The position numbers and the translations under genes were made by a program. 64,000 bases of DNA from Belliella filtrata (GTDB taxonomy: Bacteria; Bacteroidota; Bacteroidia; Cytophagales; Cyclobacteriaceae). The notes below the pieces were generated by a model, which had not been told where the DNA came from, did not search any database, and saw nothing but the letters and a program-made list of their open reading frames with translations. Numbering within the stretch: position 1 is the first letter of the stretch; the number at the start of each line of letters is the position of its first letter. Positions 10,035 to 19,427 of the stretch are shown piece after piece. The stretch spans positions 1-64,000 of the forward strand of contig NZ_JAKZGP010000023.1 of assembly GCF_022549775.1 (NCBI RefSeq), written 5' to 3'.

Positions 10035-10044
10035 ACTGTGATTT

Positions 10045-13000
10045 TTAGAAGGTGATATCTAGACCAAATCCATAATACACCAATGTAGGATATGCCCTAC
10101 CACTATTGGCTCCACCAGACTGCAGGTTACTATTAAACTCTGAAAGTTCTGGATCCACAAAATTGACTCTTGCCAAAGTAAATAGGTTTTGGCCAGACAC
10201 ATACGCTCTGCACACCTGCATTCCAGCCTTTTGCGAAATCGCTTTGGGTAGTGTATAGCCTATCTGCAAGTTTTTCAATCTCAAGTAAGAACCATCAAAC
10301 AAGTACATATCAGAACCTCTTCTAAAATTATTGTCATTAGACTGGGTACCATTGTTGGCTAACCTTGGATAGTAAGCATCTGGGTTTTGAGGAGTCCAAA
10401 AATCCATTTGGTGGCTGTACATTGTCATACCATAATTGAAGTGAAAAGGCTCAACCAACTCTCCCCTGATCATCATGGTCCTTCTTCCTACTCCTTGAGC
10501 AAAGATGTTCAAATCGAATCCTTTGTAGCTCAAATTATAAGTGAATCCAAAAGTTAGTCTTGGAAATGGGTTTCCAAAAACATACAAATCGTTGTCATCA
10601 ATAACACCATCGCCATCTACATCAACATACCTATTGTCACCGATTTGAGGATTGAGTCCTACTGGTCTTGGTCCTGCTTCTAATTCTTCAATAGTTTGAA
10701 AAAAACCATCTCTTTTGAGTCCTACATAGGAATTGAATGGATATCCTTCACGAAGCAATACTTGTAATTCCTCTAACCCCGTCAACCTTTGCTCTCCTTG
10801 GAAATCGAGTACTACATTTCTTGTATCTCCAAGGTTGAATGTAACTGCATGTCCTAGTACCCTACCTTGATGCTGGTATCCTGCCGTGATTTCCCAACCC
10901 CTATTTCCCACTTTTCCACTGTTGAAATCTGGCAACCCTGTACCAAAAACTCCTGGAACTGCTGGTGGTATGAGAATATCAGAAGTGACTTTATCGAAGT
11001 AATCCAAGGAGAGATTGAGTGCACCGTCAAAAAAATCTAAATCTACACCTACATTGAATGTAGCTGCTCTTTCCCAGCGAATGTCTGGGTTTGCATAATT
11101 GTACCCCGTACCTCCCACGGGAAGGTCGTTAAACCCATAAGCATTTTGGAAAGTAAAGAAGGTAGTTTGATATTGGTAATTTCCTACGTTCTGATTGCCT
11201 AGCACGCCGTAAGAAGATCTGAATTTAATATCTCCGTACTTTTGCTGATATCCTGCAAGAAAAGCTTCTTCTGTAAGCCTATACCCTACAGACATAGAAG
11301 GAAAAAATCCCCACCTCGCTTGCTGACTAAACCTGGATGAGCCATCATACCTGAAACTCGCTTCTGCAAAATATTTATCTTGATATGAATAAGAGGTTCT
11401 TCCAAATAGAGAGTTCAAGCTATTTTCAGCAGCTCCAATATTCGAATTATTAGAATTGGGCTGGATAACCGTCTCTGTGATCGGTGTACCCAAATCAGGA
11501 TCAGTAAATGTCTTATATAATGAAAACCCTCTACTGGTATGGTTTTCATTTGATACTCCTACTAGGAAGTTAACATTATGGACATCTGCAAACTGCTTAT
11601 TGAACTCTGCCATCAATTGCGTATTCAAATCGAGCCCTTTTCTAGATATGTCATTGGTATTTCTTGTAGCGCCATATACTCCTCTTGGGTAGAAATCAAC
11701 CTGCTTGGTACGTGCATATTGGTGATTTGAGAACATATTGGCACCAAAAACTCCTTTGATTTTCAGAAAGTCTGTCACTTCAAGCTCTCCCATGATCGTT
11801 CCAAATACATTGTCGTCTTGATTTCTTCTGAAGCCACCTTCTTCAAGTATGCCAAGAGAGTTAAACTCCTGCAAAATATCATTGGTCAAAAACCTCCCTT
11901 GATCATCTCTTTGCCTGTAATACAATGGTACACGGAAAGCATCCGCCATCAATGTCGAGCTCGAAGAAGAGTGATCCATGATCTCACGCCTAGCATAAGT
12001 CAGCATGGATGTTAATTTGAACTTACCATACTCATTGGTCATGTTGAGCCTGTAATTGTACCTTTTGTATCCCTTAGCCGGCCCAACGTAGTTATTTTGC
12101 TGATCCAGAAACCCTACCGAAACTAAGTAGGTGGAATTTTCTCCCCCTCCTGCTACTGAGAAATTGTGGTTTTGCTGCATTGCTGATTGAAAAATTTCAT
12201 TTGCAAACCATTGCTCATCACCATTCGCCTGAAACTGGCGGATTTGCTCAGGTGTAAATACCGCTTCATTTTGTCCAGAGTTGAATGCAGACTCATTACG
12301 AAGCATAGCATTCTGATACCCGCTTACTGGACTTGTAAAAAAATGTGGTTCATTAACACCAAGCAACCCATTATAAGTCACTGTAGGCTTCATGTTCTTC
12401 TTACCTTTTTTGGTAGTGATTAATACGACACCATTATTGGCTCTAGATCCGTAGATAGCTGCACTTCCAGCATCCTTTAGCACTGTAACGCTCTCTATAT
12501 CCAGGGGATTGAGAAGGTTTATATCACCACCTATGATCCCATCAATTACAATCAATGGAGAATTATCCCCTAAAGTACTTACACCACGAATATTCAAGTT
12601 TACTCCAGCACCTGGCTCAGAATTAGTTTGCTGTATGATCAGGTTAGAAGAAACACCTTGAAGCGCTTGTGATACTGTGGCACTTGGTCTTCCCTCAAAA
12701 ACCTCCTGACCAACTTGATCCACCGCACCCACCACGCTCAATCGCTGCTGTGTACCATATCCTACAACGATAAATTCCTCTAAGGCTGACACATCACTTT
12801 CAAGACTAACATGGATCACTGACCTGTTCATCACAGGAACGCGTTGAGTCTGAAATCCAATGTATGACACTACAAGCACTCCATCCTCAGGCACTTCAAG
12901 GCTAAACGCTCCATCAATATCTGTCACTGTACCGACTGAAGTATTTCCTTCTAGTATCACAGTGGCTCCTGGCAAAGGCTCTCCTATGTCATTGAGAATG

Positions 13001-13422
13001 GTACCAGTGATTTTGATTTCTGCTTGCACAGGTTTGGTTGGAATCTTCTTTGTTGGATTGTTTACTTTAGATACATGAAGTGTCTGCTGAATCTGCTTAA
13101 AGTTCAAAGAAGCTTTCCCTGAAATCTCTTCTAAAACAGATAAAAGTGAGCGGTCTTTTGCTTGAATATCCAAAGTTGTCACACTCTGCATGGCTCTGTG
13201 ATCAAAGGCAAACCGAAAATCAGTTTTGCTTTCTATACTTTCAAAAAACTCTTGAATCGTAGCCTTTTTTAAATTAAGGCTAACAAATGTCTGCTCTAGG
13301 TTTTTGTCTTGCTCTCTAGCAATAGTTGGAAAGTATAATAATTGAAAGCCTATCAAGCAATAGATCCAAAAGGATCGTGGCATTTTTAGAATTTTTTGGG
13401 TAGGTAGAATTTTTTCTTTCAT
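10045..13422 (-). CDS. SusC-type TonB-dependent transporter with STN signalling domain
   Basis: 1125-aa outer-membrane transporter. Order of domains: signal segment (about 15-37), STN domain (about 45-115, the secretin/TonB short N-terminus), carboxypeptidase-D-like beta-sandwich (about 133-210), plug with the SusC signature GVSTLGDNSPLIVIDG and KDAGSAAIYGSRANNGVVLITTKKG, then the beta-barrel ending YYGFGLDITF. The STN domain is what contacts a FecR-type anti-sigma factor, matching the adjacent FecR/ECF genes. It therefore likely both imports mannan oligosaccharides and reports their presence. Confidence 0.96.
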   Translation of the reverse strand: MKEKILPTQKILKMPRSFWIYCLIGFQLLYFPTIAREQDKNLEQTFVSLNLKKATIQEFFESIESKTDFRFAFDHRAMQSVTTLDIQAKDRSLLSVLEEISGKASLNFKQIQQTLHVSKVNNPTKKIPTKPVQAEIKITGTILNDIGEPLPGATVILEGNTSVGTVTDIDGAFSLEVPEDGVLVVSYIGFQTQRVPVMNRSVIHVSLESDVSALEEFIVVGYGTQQRLSVVGAVDQVGQEVFEGRPSATVSQALQGVSSNLIIQQTNSEPGAGVNLNIRGVSTLGDNSPLIVIDGIIGGDINLLNPLDIESVTVLKDAGSAAIYGSRANNGVVLITTKKGKKNMKPTVTYNGLLGVNEPHFFTSPVSGYQNAMLRNESAFNSGQNEAVFTPEQIRQFQANGDEQWFANEIFQSAMQQNHNFSVAGGGENSTYLVSVGFLDQQNNYVGPAKGYKRYNYRLNMTNEYGKFKLTSMLTYARREIMDHSSSSSTLMADAFRVPLYYRQRDDQGRFLTNDILQEFNSLGILEEGGFRRNQDDNVFGTIMGELEVTDFLKIKGVFGANMFSNHQYARTKQVDFYPRGVYGATRNTNDISRKGLDLNTQLMAEFNKQFADVHNVNFLVGVSNENHTSRGFSLYKTFTDPDLGTPITETVIQPNSNNSNIGAAENSLNSLFGRTSYSYQDKYFAEASFRYDGSSRFSQQARWGFFPSMSVGYRLTEEAFLAGYQQKYGDIKFRSSYGVLGNQNVGNYQYQTTFFTFQNAYGFNDLPVGGTGYNYANPDIRWERAATFNVGVDLDFFDGALNLSLDYFDKVTSDILIPPAVPGVFGTGLPDFNSGKVGNRGWEITAGYQHQGRVLGHAVTFNLGDTRNVVLDFQGEQRLTGLEELQVLLREGYPFNSYVGLKRDGFFQTIEELEAGPRPVGLNPQIGDNRYVDVDGDGVIDDNDLYVFGNPFPRLTFGFTYNLSYKGFDLNIFAQGVGRRTMMIRGELVEPFHFNYGMTMYSHQMDFWTPQNPDAYYPRLANNGTQSNDNNFRRGSDMYLFDGSYLRLKNLQIGYTLPKAISQKAGMQVCRAYVSGQNLFTLARVNFVDPELSEFNSNLQSGGANSGRAYPTLVYYGFGLDITF

Positions 13423-13449
13423 ATTATTTTGGGTTAGTTGTATTTTATA

Positions 13450-14493
13450 TTAAGGAAATTTCAAACTCACTTTTTTACCTTCAATGCTGTATTCCAGCCC
13501 CGAAGTATGTTTCATACCTTCAAGAATGTATTCCAGGCTTTGGTCGAAAAAGTAACCTGTGTATTTGCTGGCTGGGTAGTCTCCAGCTTTTATATTAAAT
13601 TCTACATCAAACCAATTAGACAACCTTTGAAAAACACTGTCATAATCTTCATTTTGAAACTTCAATTTCTTCTCCTTCCATCCTACAAGTAAATCGTAAT
13701 CATAAGCTGTCCTTTGTAGGGAACCTGTTTCGGAATGGTACAAGGTTGCTTCTTCCTTTGTTAAGATTGCCGAAATCTGACTTGGTGTTTCTACACCTAC
13801 TTTACCCGTAACGACCGAGACTTTGTGATAAGACTGATTTGGATAGGCATTAACATCAAAACTGGTTCCCAGGACAGTCGTCTTTATACCATTCGTAGTG
13901 ACAACAAAGGGCATTTTTGGGTTTTCCATAACTTCAAAAAACGCTTGCCCAGAAAGCTCAACCTCCCTAGAGATTTCAAAAATTGATGGATACTTAATCT
14001 CACTGGCGGAATTGAGCGTGACTTTAGATCCATCTGGAAGCATAAAAGTCTTTTTCACACCACGAGGTACATTTTTGACAATCCACTCAATCTCTTGTTC
14101 TTGAGAAGCTTCAAAAAGCTGTAGATCGAAAACATTGACTAACAAAAAACCAATAAGTATAAATACAGCAGCCACCGAAGTACCCCAACGCAATATTTGC
14201 TTGACACCGGTGTAAACTCTTTTTCTTGAGTCTACTTTGGATTCCCATGAGCGATTGAATTGTATGATATTGTTAAGAATTCTTTCTTTATCATCATATT
14301 CCATATGGTGATTTTGTTTCCATTGTATGGATCTTAAAGTCTGCTCTGCTTGCCGAAACAAGACTACCTTTTCAGGTCTCTCAATACACCAGTCTTTCCA
14401 ATACTTCTCCAAATCAGTATTGCTTGTCGTAATCCACTTGAGAAACAAGGGGTGTTTTAAAAAATCAGCGACATTTTTTGGTTCAAATTTCAT
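13450..14493 (-). CDS. FecR-family anti-sigma factor
   Basis: Membrane anti-sigma regulator of 347 aa when started at the ATG 14493, which has an AGGA about ten bases upstream; a TTG 18 codons earlier (14547) is in frame but less likely. Cytoplasmic N-terminus, one membrane span (WGTSVAAVFILIGFLLVNVF), then a periplasmic FecR domain (GVKKTFMLPDGSKVTLNSAS, and VLGTSFDVNAYP) and a C-terminal DUF4974-like secretin fold (LKFQNEDYDSVFQRLSNWF). It sits between the ECF sigma gene and the STN-bearing SusC, the standard trans-envelope signalling set. Confidence 0.94.
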   Translation of the reverse strand: MKFEPKNVADFLKHPLFLKWITTSNTDLEKYWKDWCIERPEKVVLFRQAEQTLRSIQWKQNHHMEYDDKERILNNIIQFNRSWESKVDSRKRVYTGVKQILRWGTSVAAVFILIGFLLVNVFDLQLFEASQEQEIEWIVKNVPRGVKKTFMLPDGSKVTLNSASEIKYPSIFEISREVELSGQAFFEVMENPKMPFVVTTNGIKTTVLGTSFDVNAYPNQSYHKVSVVTGKVGVETPSQISAILTKEEATLYHSETGSLQRTAYDYDLLVGWKEKKLKFQNEDYDSVFQRLSNWFDVEFNIKAGDYPASKYTGYFFDQSLEYILEGMKHTSGLEYSIEGKKVSLKFP

Positions 14494-14611
14494 AAGTGCT
14501 TCCTGGTCATTTTGGCTGGGTTCAGTAGCTAAGAGACACGACTCCAAAAAATGACCCCACTACCCGAAATTTATTTTTCTAAATTTGAAAAAATAATTCG
14601 AGGCCAAGGAC

Positions 14612-15316
14612 TTAGATCATTTTATGTAGCGCAAAAACATAAAACAACCGAAACACTTCCTTGTGCTCAGCAAGGTGACCATACAAACTGTCTAAAGACC
14701 TATACAATAGCTTACGAGCTGATTTTACTTGAGAAAACTCCATTATTGCTGCAATCTCCTTGTAAGATAAATCCTCAAAAAAATATAATAATAAAATCTC
14801 CTTCTGTCGAATAGGAAGTTTATTGATTGCCTGATCGATGAGCTTAACTTGATCCTGCGACAAAGACTCCTCAGAGTGAAAAAAATGTGGATTCATACCT
14901 ATTTGGAAATAGTGATCCAGATTAACTTCATCTTGACAGACAGTTTTTCTATTTTTTTTGAGCAACCTTAAAAGCCTTCTCCTAAAACTACTATATAGAT
15001 AGAATTTTATGGAAACAGCAACACCAATTTTCTCCCTGCTCTTGATCAATGTGAAAAAAACATCTTGAACAACGTCGTTGACAAGCTCTCGGTCTGCAGT
15101 AAATTGTCGACCATAGTTATACAGCTTGTCTGCGTACAATAAAAATATCTCTGCTAGTGCGGCTTCACTTCCTCTCAAAAATGATTTCCACAATTTCTCT
15201 TCTTCACATTGACTTCCACCCCTGCCCAACTCCTCTTTTTGGGCAAGTTCTAACTGCTGTTTGATTTCGGCATCTACGTCGAGCTGCCTAATTTTGGGAT
15301 TCTTACTAAATGGCAT
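14612..15316 (-). CDS. ECF-type RNA polymerase sigma factor of the mannan locus
   Basis: 234 aa. Region 2 is seen as LYNYGRQFTADRELVNDVVQDVFFTLIKSR and region 4 as LPIRQKEILLLYFFEDLSYKEIAAIMEF. An unusual N-terminal extension of about 45 mostly charged residues precedes region 2, longer than usual for Bacteroidota ECF factors. First gene of the locus; it should be released by the FecR protein when SusC binds substrate, and then transcribe the SusC operon. Confidence 0.93.
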   Translation of the reverse strand: MPFSKNPKIRQLDVDAEIKQQLELAQKEELGRGGSQCEEEKLWKSFLRGSEAALAEIFLLYADKLYNYGRQFTADRELVNDVVQDVFFTLIKSREKIGVAVSIKFYLYSSFRRRLLRLLKKNRKTVCQDEVNLDHYFQIGMNPHFFHSEESLSQDQVKLIDQAINKLPIRQKEILLLYFFEDLSYKEIAAIMEFSQVKSARKLLYRSLDSLYGHLAEHKEVFRLFYVFALHKMI

Positions 15317-15724
15317 TTTGGGTAAGTGTTATAGCTGATTTCACAACTCAAATCAAATTACCAAATTAATTTGATAAATCAATTTAGTAAGCATATAAAT
15401 GTATTTATTTTTGACATTTCAGCAAAAAAATATTCCACATTCTAATCTTATTCAGCTTCTTTATAGCGCGATTTTAAAAATAGAAGATTGAAAAACTCGT
15501 GGGGTCTAATAGGATTCCCCAATTCTTCGAACCTCCTTTTGAATTAAGTCATAATCACTTTAAAAAAATAAGCTTAATAAATTTAATTTGAAATCTAAAT
15601 TTTTAAACATTTGGACATTTGGGGTTATTAGGCTATTTAAATATCTTAATATTCTTTGTTAAAATAGAAGCTAAAAATCACTAAATTTCATAAGTATTAA
15701 ACACATCTTAAACATAGCTTCCGA
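15317..15724. other. 408-bp AT-rich intergenic region between divergent genes
   Basis: Separates the minus-strand sigma gene from the plus-strand DUF1801 gene and must hold both promoters. I see no ORF, RNA gene or strong hairpin. TAATTTG-like runs occur upstream of the sigma gene, but none gives a convincing pair of Bacteroidota promoter boxes. Confidence 0.6.
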
Positions 15725-16135
15725 ATGAGTAAAACGAAAGAATTAGACACTGATATTCACCAATTCTTAAGCACTTTTGTAGAAAGTGATTCAAAGCGAC
15801 AAGAAAGCTATCAGTTGATCGAATTGATGAAAAATTGGTCTGGATTTGAGCCAAAGATGTGGGGACCTTCAATTATTGGCTTTGGTTCTTATCATTATAA
15901 GTATGAGAGCGGTCATGAGGGTGATTCAATGCTTATTGGTTTTTCTCCAAGAAAATCTGCATTTTCCCTGTACACATACGTCCCTACTCCTCAAAATGAA
16001 GAAGCACTTTCCAAACTCGGTAAATTCAAAATGGGAAAAGCTTGTATATATTTCAATAAACTATCGGATATCAATCTAAATGTATTAGAAACAATGTGTC
16101 ATTCAACTATATCTTTCCACCTTAAAAACACATAA
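15725..16135 (+). CDS. DUF1801-domain protein
   Basis: 136 aa, cytoplasmic. The DUF1801 core is clear: KMWGPSIIGFGSYHYKY, then DSMLIGFSPRKSAFSLYT and GKACIYFNKLSDINLNVLE. Members are small alpha/beta proteins of poorly defined role. It is followed after 3 bases by a VOC-family gene, so the two form an operon. Confidence 0.9.
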   Translation: MSKTKELDTDIHQFLSTFVESDSKRQESYQLIELMKNWSGFEPKMWGPSIIGFGSYHYKYESGHEGDSMLIGFSPRKSAFSLYTYVPTPQNEEALSKLGKFKMGKACIYFNKLSDINLNVLETMCHSTISFHLKNT

Positions 16136-16138
16136 AAC

Positions 16139-16531
16139 ATGTCTCAAAATCCAAAAAACCCATTTACATGGGTAGAAATCTATGTAGAAGATATGAGTAG
16201 AGCTCAAAAATTCTACGAATCTGTATTGAACATACAATTAACACCTATGGAAACTCCAGGGGATTTTGGTGACCTAGAGATGCTTTGTTTCCCTTGGGCT
16301 GAGGGTGAGTTAAACATTAGTGGAGCGCTTTGCAAAACAAGTGATTTTAAACCAGGAACTGGCGGTACATTAGTTTATTTCGCCTCGAAAGACTGTACTA
16401 CTGAGCTAGCTCGAGTAGAAGCTGCTGGAGGAAAGGTTATTCAAGAAAAATTCTCCATCAGCGAACATGGATTTGTCGCACTGGCAATGGATACCGAGGG
16501 CAATACCATAGGATTTCATTCAAATCAATAA
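16139..16531 (+). CDS. VOC (glyoxalase/bleomycin-resistance fold) family protein
   Basis: 130 aa. One vicinal-oxygen-chelate domain in two beta-alpha-beta-beta-beta halves, opening FTWVEIYVEDMSRAQKFYESVL and ending HGFVALAMDTEGNTIGFHS. Candidate metal ligands are scattered (His in SEHGF and a C-terminal acidic/His region). Such proteins include lyases, dioxygenases and drug-binding proteins; the substrate is unknown. Co-transcribed with the DUF1801 gene. Confidence 0.9.
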   Translation: MSQNPKNPFTWVEIYVEDMSRAQKFYESVLNIQLTPMETPGDFGDLEMLCFPWAEGELNISGALCKTSDFKPGTGGTLVYFASKDCTTELARVEAAGGKVIQEKFSISEHGFVALAMDTEGNTIGFHSNQ

Positions 16532-16554
16532 GTTCAAAAATTTTATAAACCCAT

Positions 16555-16621
16555 ACTGGCTCAAGTAAAACCCTAAACTGAATAATCATAAAGATTGGAT
16601 ATCACTTGAGCCAGTTACTTT
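16555..16621. terminator. Bidirectional terminator between convergent genes
   Basis: A perfect 12-bp inverted repeat ACTGGCTCAAGT/ACTTGAGCCAGT (16555-16566/16604-16615) with a long 37-nt loop. TACTTTTTT follows on the plus strand, and an A/T-rich stretch (AAAAATTTTATAAA) precedes it, giving T residues on the minus strand. It lies between the VOC gene and the convergent 16661-17218 gene. Confidence 0.65.
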
Positions 16622-16660
16622 TTTACAATTCTAGGCTTTGCACATCTCTTCAAGGCAAAT

Positions 16661-17218
16661 TTATTTTTGTAGCTTTCTCCATTGCTTATAGAAGTCTTGC
16701 AGCATTCCTTTGACCTGATCTCTTGGGTATGTCTTGGAATGATCAAATGCAACAGAAACTATGTGCTTTTGATCCACTACCACAAGTGCTGATTCTTTTC
16801 GCGTTCTATTTTCTTTGAATACGGCAAATTCTCCCAATCCCGAAACATGATCTTCTTCCGGAGCTGTTTTAAATTCTTCAATTACCCTGTTTGCTATCAT
16901 ATCAAAAGTACTAGGATTAGCCATAATGGAAACCATCACGGCTAGCTGTTGTCCTTCTTTACCTACTGCCATCACACAAGACGACTCTGGCATTATATTA
17001 AAAGCAGAAACATCACCTAATTGATAATCCTCAGGCACCTTGAATATTTTTCGAAAGTCGGATTCTTTAATCCCCTCACAAGCGTTGAAATTTTGAGATT
17101 TAGAATTCTTCGTGGCTTGTTCTGTTCCATCCTCATTTTGGCTACTTTGACTTTGGCCACACGCAAAAAGACAGAAAACAAGCAAATTAAATAATATAGG
17201 AAATGCGATTTTTTTCAT
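16661..17218 (-). CDS. Hypothetical lipoprotein
   Basis: 185 aa. Signal peptide with lipobox-like LFACG (Cys20), a 25-residue Ser/Gln/Asn-rich linker, then a compact domain from about residue 46 that starts with NACEGIKESDFRKIFKVPED and includes two further Cys-like positions (CEG, SSCV) that could form a disulfide. I do not recognise a named family with certainty. It starts 21 bases after the stop of the next gene upstream (17240-17878), so the two are probably co-transcribed. Confidence 0.8.
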   Translation of the reverse strand: MKKIAFPILFNLLVFCLFACGQSQSSQNEDGTEQATKNSKSQNFNACEGIKESDFRKIFKVPEDYQLGDVSAFNIMPESSCVMAVGKEGQQLAVMVSIMANPSTFDMIANRVIEEFKTAPEEDHVSGLGEFAVFKENRTRKESALVVVDQKHIVSVAFDHSKTYPRDQVKGMLQDFYKQWRKLQK

Positions 17219-17239
17219 ATTTACTTGGATTACAATATT

Positions 17240-17878
17240 TTAAATGATAACAATTAGAAAATTTGAAGGCTGGGAATTACCTCTGTCTTTTGGTGTTTGG
17301 ATTTGTACATTGACTTCATAGGAGGTTTTAGGAATTCTACCAACCTGTCTCCTAATGAAACCTTGCTGCTCCACTTTGCCACCTGGTTGAGACAATCCAC
17401 CAGTCTTTCCATCTTGTGAAATGATGGTTTTACCTGCACCTGGAGTTGCGGGCTTTGGAAGGGTTCCAGTGGGTTTATCTGGATTTTCTACCCTTCCTAC
17501 TTGCCTTCTGATGAAGCCTTGCTTTTCCCAAGTATTGATCATGCTTTCTTCAAGTCCATTAGAAAATAGCTCAAGGTCATCTGCTTTTGCTGATATTTTT
17601 GCAGGAATTGCCTCTGATCTGTAAAGAGTTTTACCTTTTTCGCTGATCGTATAAACAATTTTCACATCCAAATCTCTACCATCTCTTTTTTTGCTAGAGT
17701 CCTCATCCATATTTAGTTTTGGTACATTTTCAGAAATAAGTTTCAAAATGGTTTCATAATCTCCATCTTTTGAAGAAATCTGAATTCTTTGTTTGGCTGG
17801 TGTAAATGATGATTCTTGAGCACAGGCAATGCTATAGCTTGACCAACACAATAGAAATAAGATAATTTGACTTTTCAT
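17240..17878 (-). CDS. Secreted hypothetical protein with a duplicated QGFIRRQVGR motif
   Basis: 212 aa. Signal peptide (cleavage after a region like SIACAQE), then a beta-rich segment, then a Pro/Gly/Lys-rich linker flanked by two near-copies of one motif: KQGFIRRQVGRVENP and QQGFIRRQVGRIPKT. The DNA of the two copies has diverged, so the motif is kept at protein level. No family recognised. It lies between an OmpA-domain protein (94 bases upstream) and a lipoprotein (21 bases downstream), all on one strand. Confidence 0.75.
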   Translation of the reverse strand: MKSQIILFLLCWSSYSIACAQESSFTPAKQRIQISSKDGDYETILKLISENVPKLNMDEDSSKKRDGRDLDVKIVYTISEKGKTLYRSEAIPAKISAKADDLELFSNGLEESMINTWEKQGFIRRQVGRVENPDKPTGTLPKPATPGAGKTIISQDGKTGGLSQPGGKVEQQGFIRRQVGRIPKTSYEVNVQIQTPKDRGNSQPSNFLIVII

Positions 17879-17972
17879 TTTAGTTTTATTTTGTTTTTCG
17901 AGAGTTGATATATTATTCTAAATGCATTATTGATTTTTTTGGCAAACGGATATTTTTATGTAAAATCCACTT

Positions 17973-19358
17973 CTATCTCCTAGCGTCTCCATACACAGCT
18001 ATGGAAAGTCTCTCTTCATAGTTTGGTACTATAGAAAGGTTGATGATATCCACTCTCCTATTTTGAGATCTTCCGGCTGGTGAATTATTGTCATAAAGTG
18101 GATAATTCATCCCAAAACCAATAGAAGCCAGCTGATTGGTGTGAACACCAAAAGATTTTATAAGTGTATTTCGTACAGCACTAGCTCTTTGCTCTGATAG
18201 CAACCTATTAGATTCTCGGTTCCCAATATTGTCTGTGTGTCCCGCAATACTAAAACTACCACCATGAGCCTTCATATATTCAGCTATCTGATGTAAACTT
18301 GGATATGATTCAGGCTTGATTTCTGCACTTCCACTTTCAAAATAAATCCCAGTAGCTTCAAAAACCCCTTCTTCTTCCAGTTGACTTTTGATCAGTGGTG
18401 GTTCATTAGCCATTCTAAAATTTGAGATATAGAAAAACTCTCCATCATTGGCGTTGTCTGAATATAATTTCAATGATCGAAAAGGAAATTCTTCTGGATG
18501 AGACTGTAAGATGTCAAACACTTTTTCTTCATTTAGGTAAAACCTGATCCTGCGATTTTGCTTCCACATTGAAACCCTCACTTTTTCCCCTCTTTGTAAT
18601 TTTTCTTTATTCAAAAGGGCTATAGGATTTTTTGTCAACTCATTATACTCACTTTGCTTCCACACTTTTTGCATGTATCTTTCATCTTTACTGATTCCAA
18701 GAAAAATCCTGTGGTTTCCAGCCCGCCAACTCCCTAGCTGCATACTGGCATCAGGCAAATCATTCAGGACAACACCAAAAAATCGGGTGTTAGGAGCAAA
18801 TTTTTTCGGGTCGACGTCAAGGACAAGATCAAATTCAAGTGTAAAACTTAATGGTAACTCTCCTAAATTCAGAGGAGTGAATCCGTTTTGGCCTTTATCT
18901 AATCTTATCCATCGGTCAGGATAAGCACTTAACTCAACCACTTCAAGACTGCTAGAGGTATTCCAGCCGCCAGGTAGATCCCCTAAAGCAGTTGTAGCAA
19001 AATCCTCTGCATATAATATTTTACTTCCTAGGATAAAATCATAATTTGAATAAGCTTTCAAATCCTTGCTTTGAAGACTTAAACTATTCCCCTTTTCCTC
19101 AATTTTTTCTTCTTGAGACACAGGGAAATCACTCCAAGAATCCTCTCTGGTAGTTGTCTCATTTTGTGGTGATTTATCCTTTTTCTTTGGAAACTTAATT
19201 TTTGTACTGAATACCTTTTCCTCCAGATTATCTAATGCTCTTTCAGAAGCCCTGTCGGCTCTGCGATTGATTTTCTCTTTGATATCTTGTGCTCTCGAGC
19301 TCATGCAAAAGCCAATCATTAGGAATATTAAAATTGTTTTGTGAAAAATGTTTTTCAT
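17973..19358 (-). CDS. OmpA-domain protein with lectin-like central domain
   Basis: 461 aa. Signal peptide (MKNIFHKTILIFLMIGF, cleavage after SSRAQ), a charged coiled/linker stretch to about residue 90, a central beta-rich domain (about 100-330) that looks like a concanavalin/LamG-type jelly-roll (LSFTLEFDLVLDVDPK, FYLNEEKVFDI), and a C-terminal OmpA peptidoglycan-binding domain (YFESGSAEIKPESYPSL, IAGHTDNIGNRESNRLLSEQRA, NRRVDI). Predicted to anchor to peptidoglycan in the periplasm with a binding domain attached. The jelly-roll call is from pattern only. Confidence 0.85.
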   Translation of the reverse strand: MKNIFHKTILIFLMIGFCMSSRAQDIKEKINRRADRASERALDNLEEKVFSTKIKFPKKKDKSPQNETTTREDSWSDFPVSQEEKIEEKGNSLSLQSKDLKAYSNYDFILGSKILYAEDFATTALGDLPGGWNTSSSLEVVELSAYPDRWIRLDKGQNGFTPLNLGELPLSFTLEFDLVLDVDPKKFAPNTRFFGVVLNDLPDASMQLGSWRAGNHRIFLGISKDERYMQKVWKQSEYNELTKNPIALLNKEKLQRGEKVRVSMWKQNRRIRFYLNEEKVFDILQSHPEEFPFRSLKLYSDNANDGEFFYISNFRMANEPPLIKSQLEEEGVFEATGIYFESGSAEIKPESYPSLHQIAEYMKAHGGSFSIAGHTDNIGNRESNRLLSEQRASAVRNTLIKSFGVHTNQLASIGFGMNYPLYDNNSPAGRSQNRRVDIINLSIVPNYEERLSIAVYGDARR

Positions 19359-19427
19359 AATTCATAGTTTTAGTCACTACATTAGTAGCCAAATCCTATT
19401 AAGCATTAACATCTTTTTGAAAAAATT

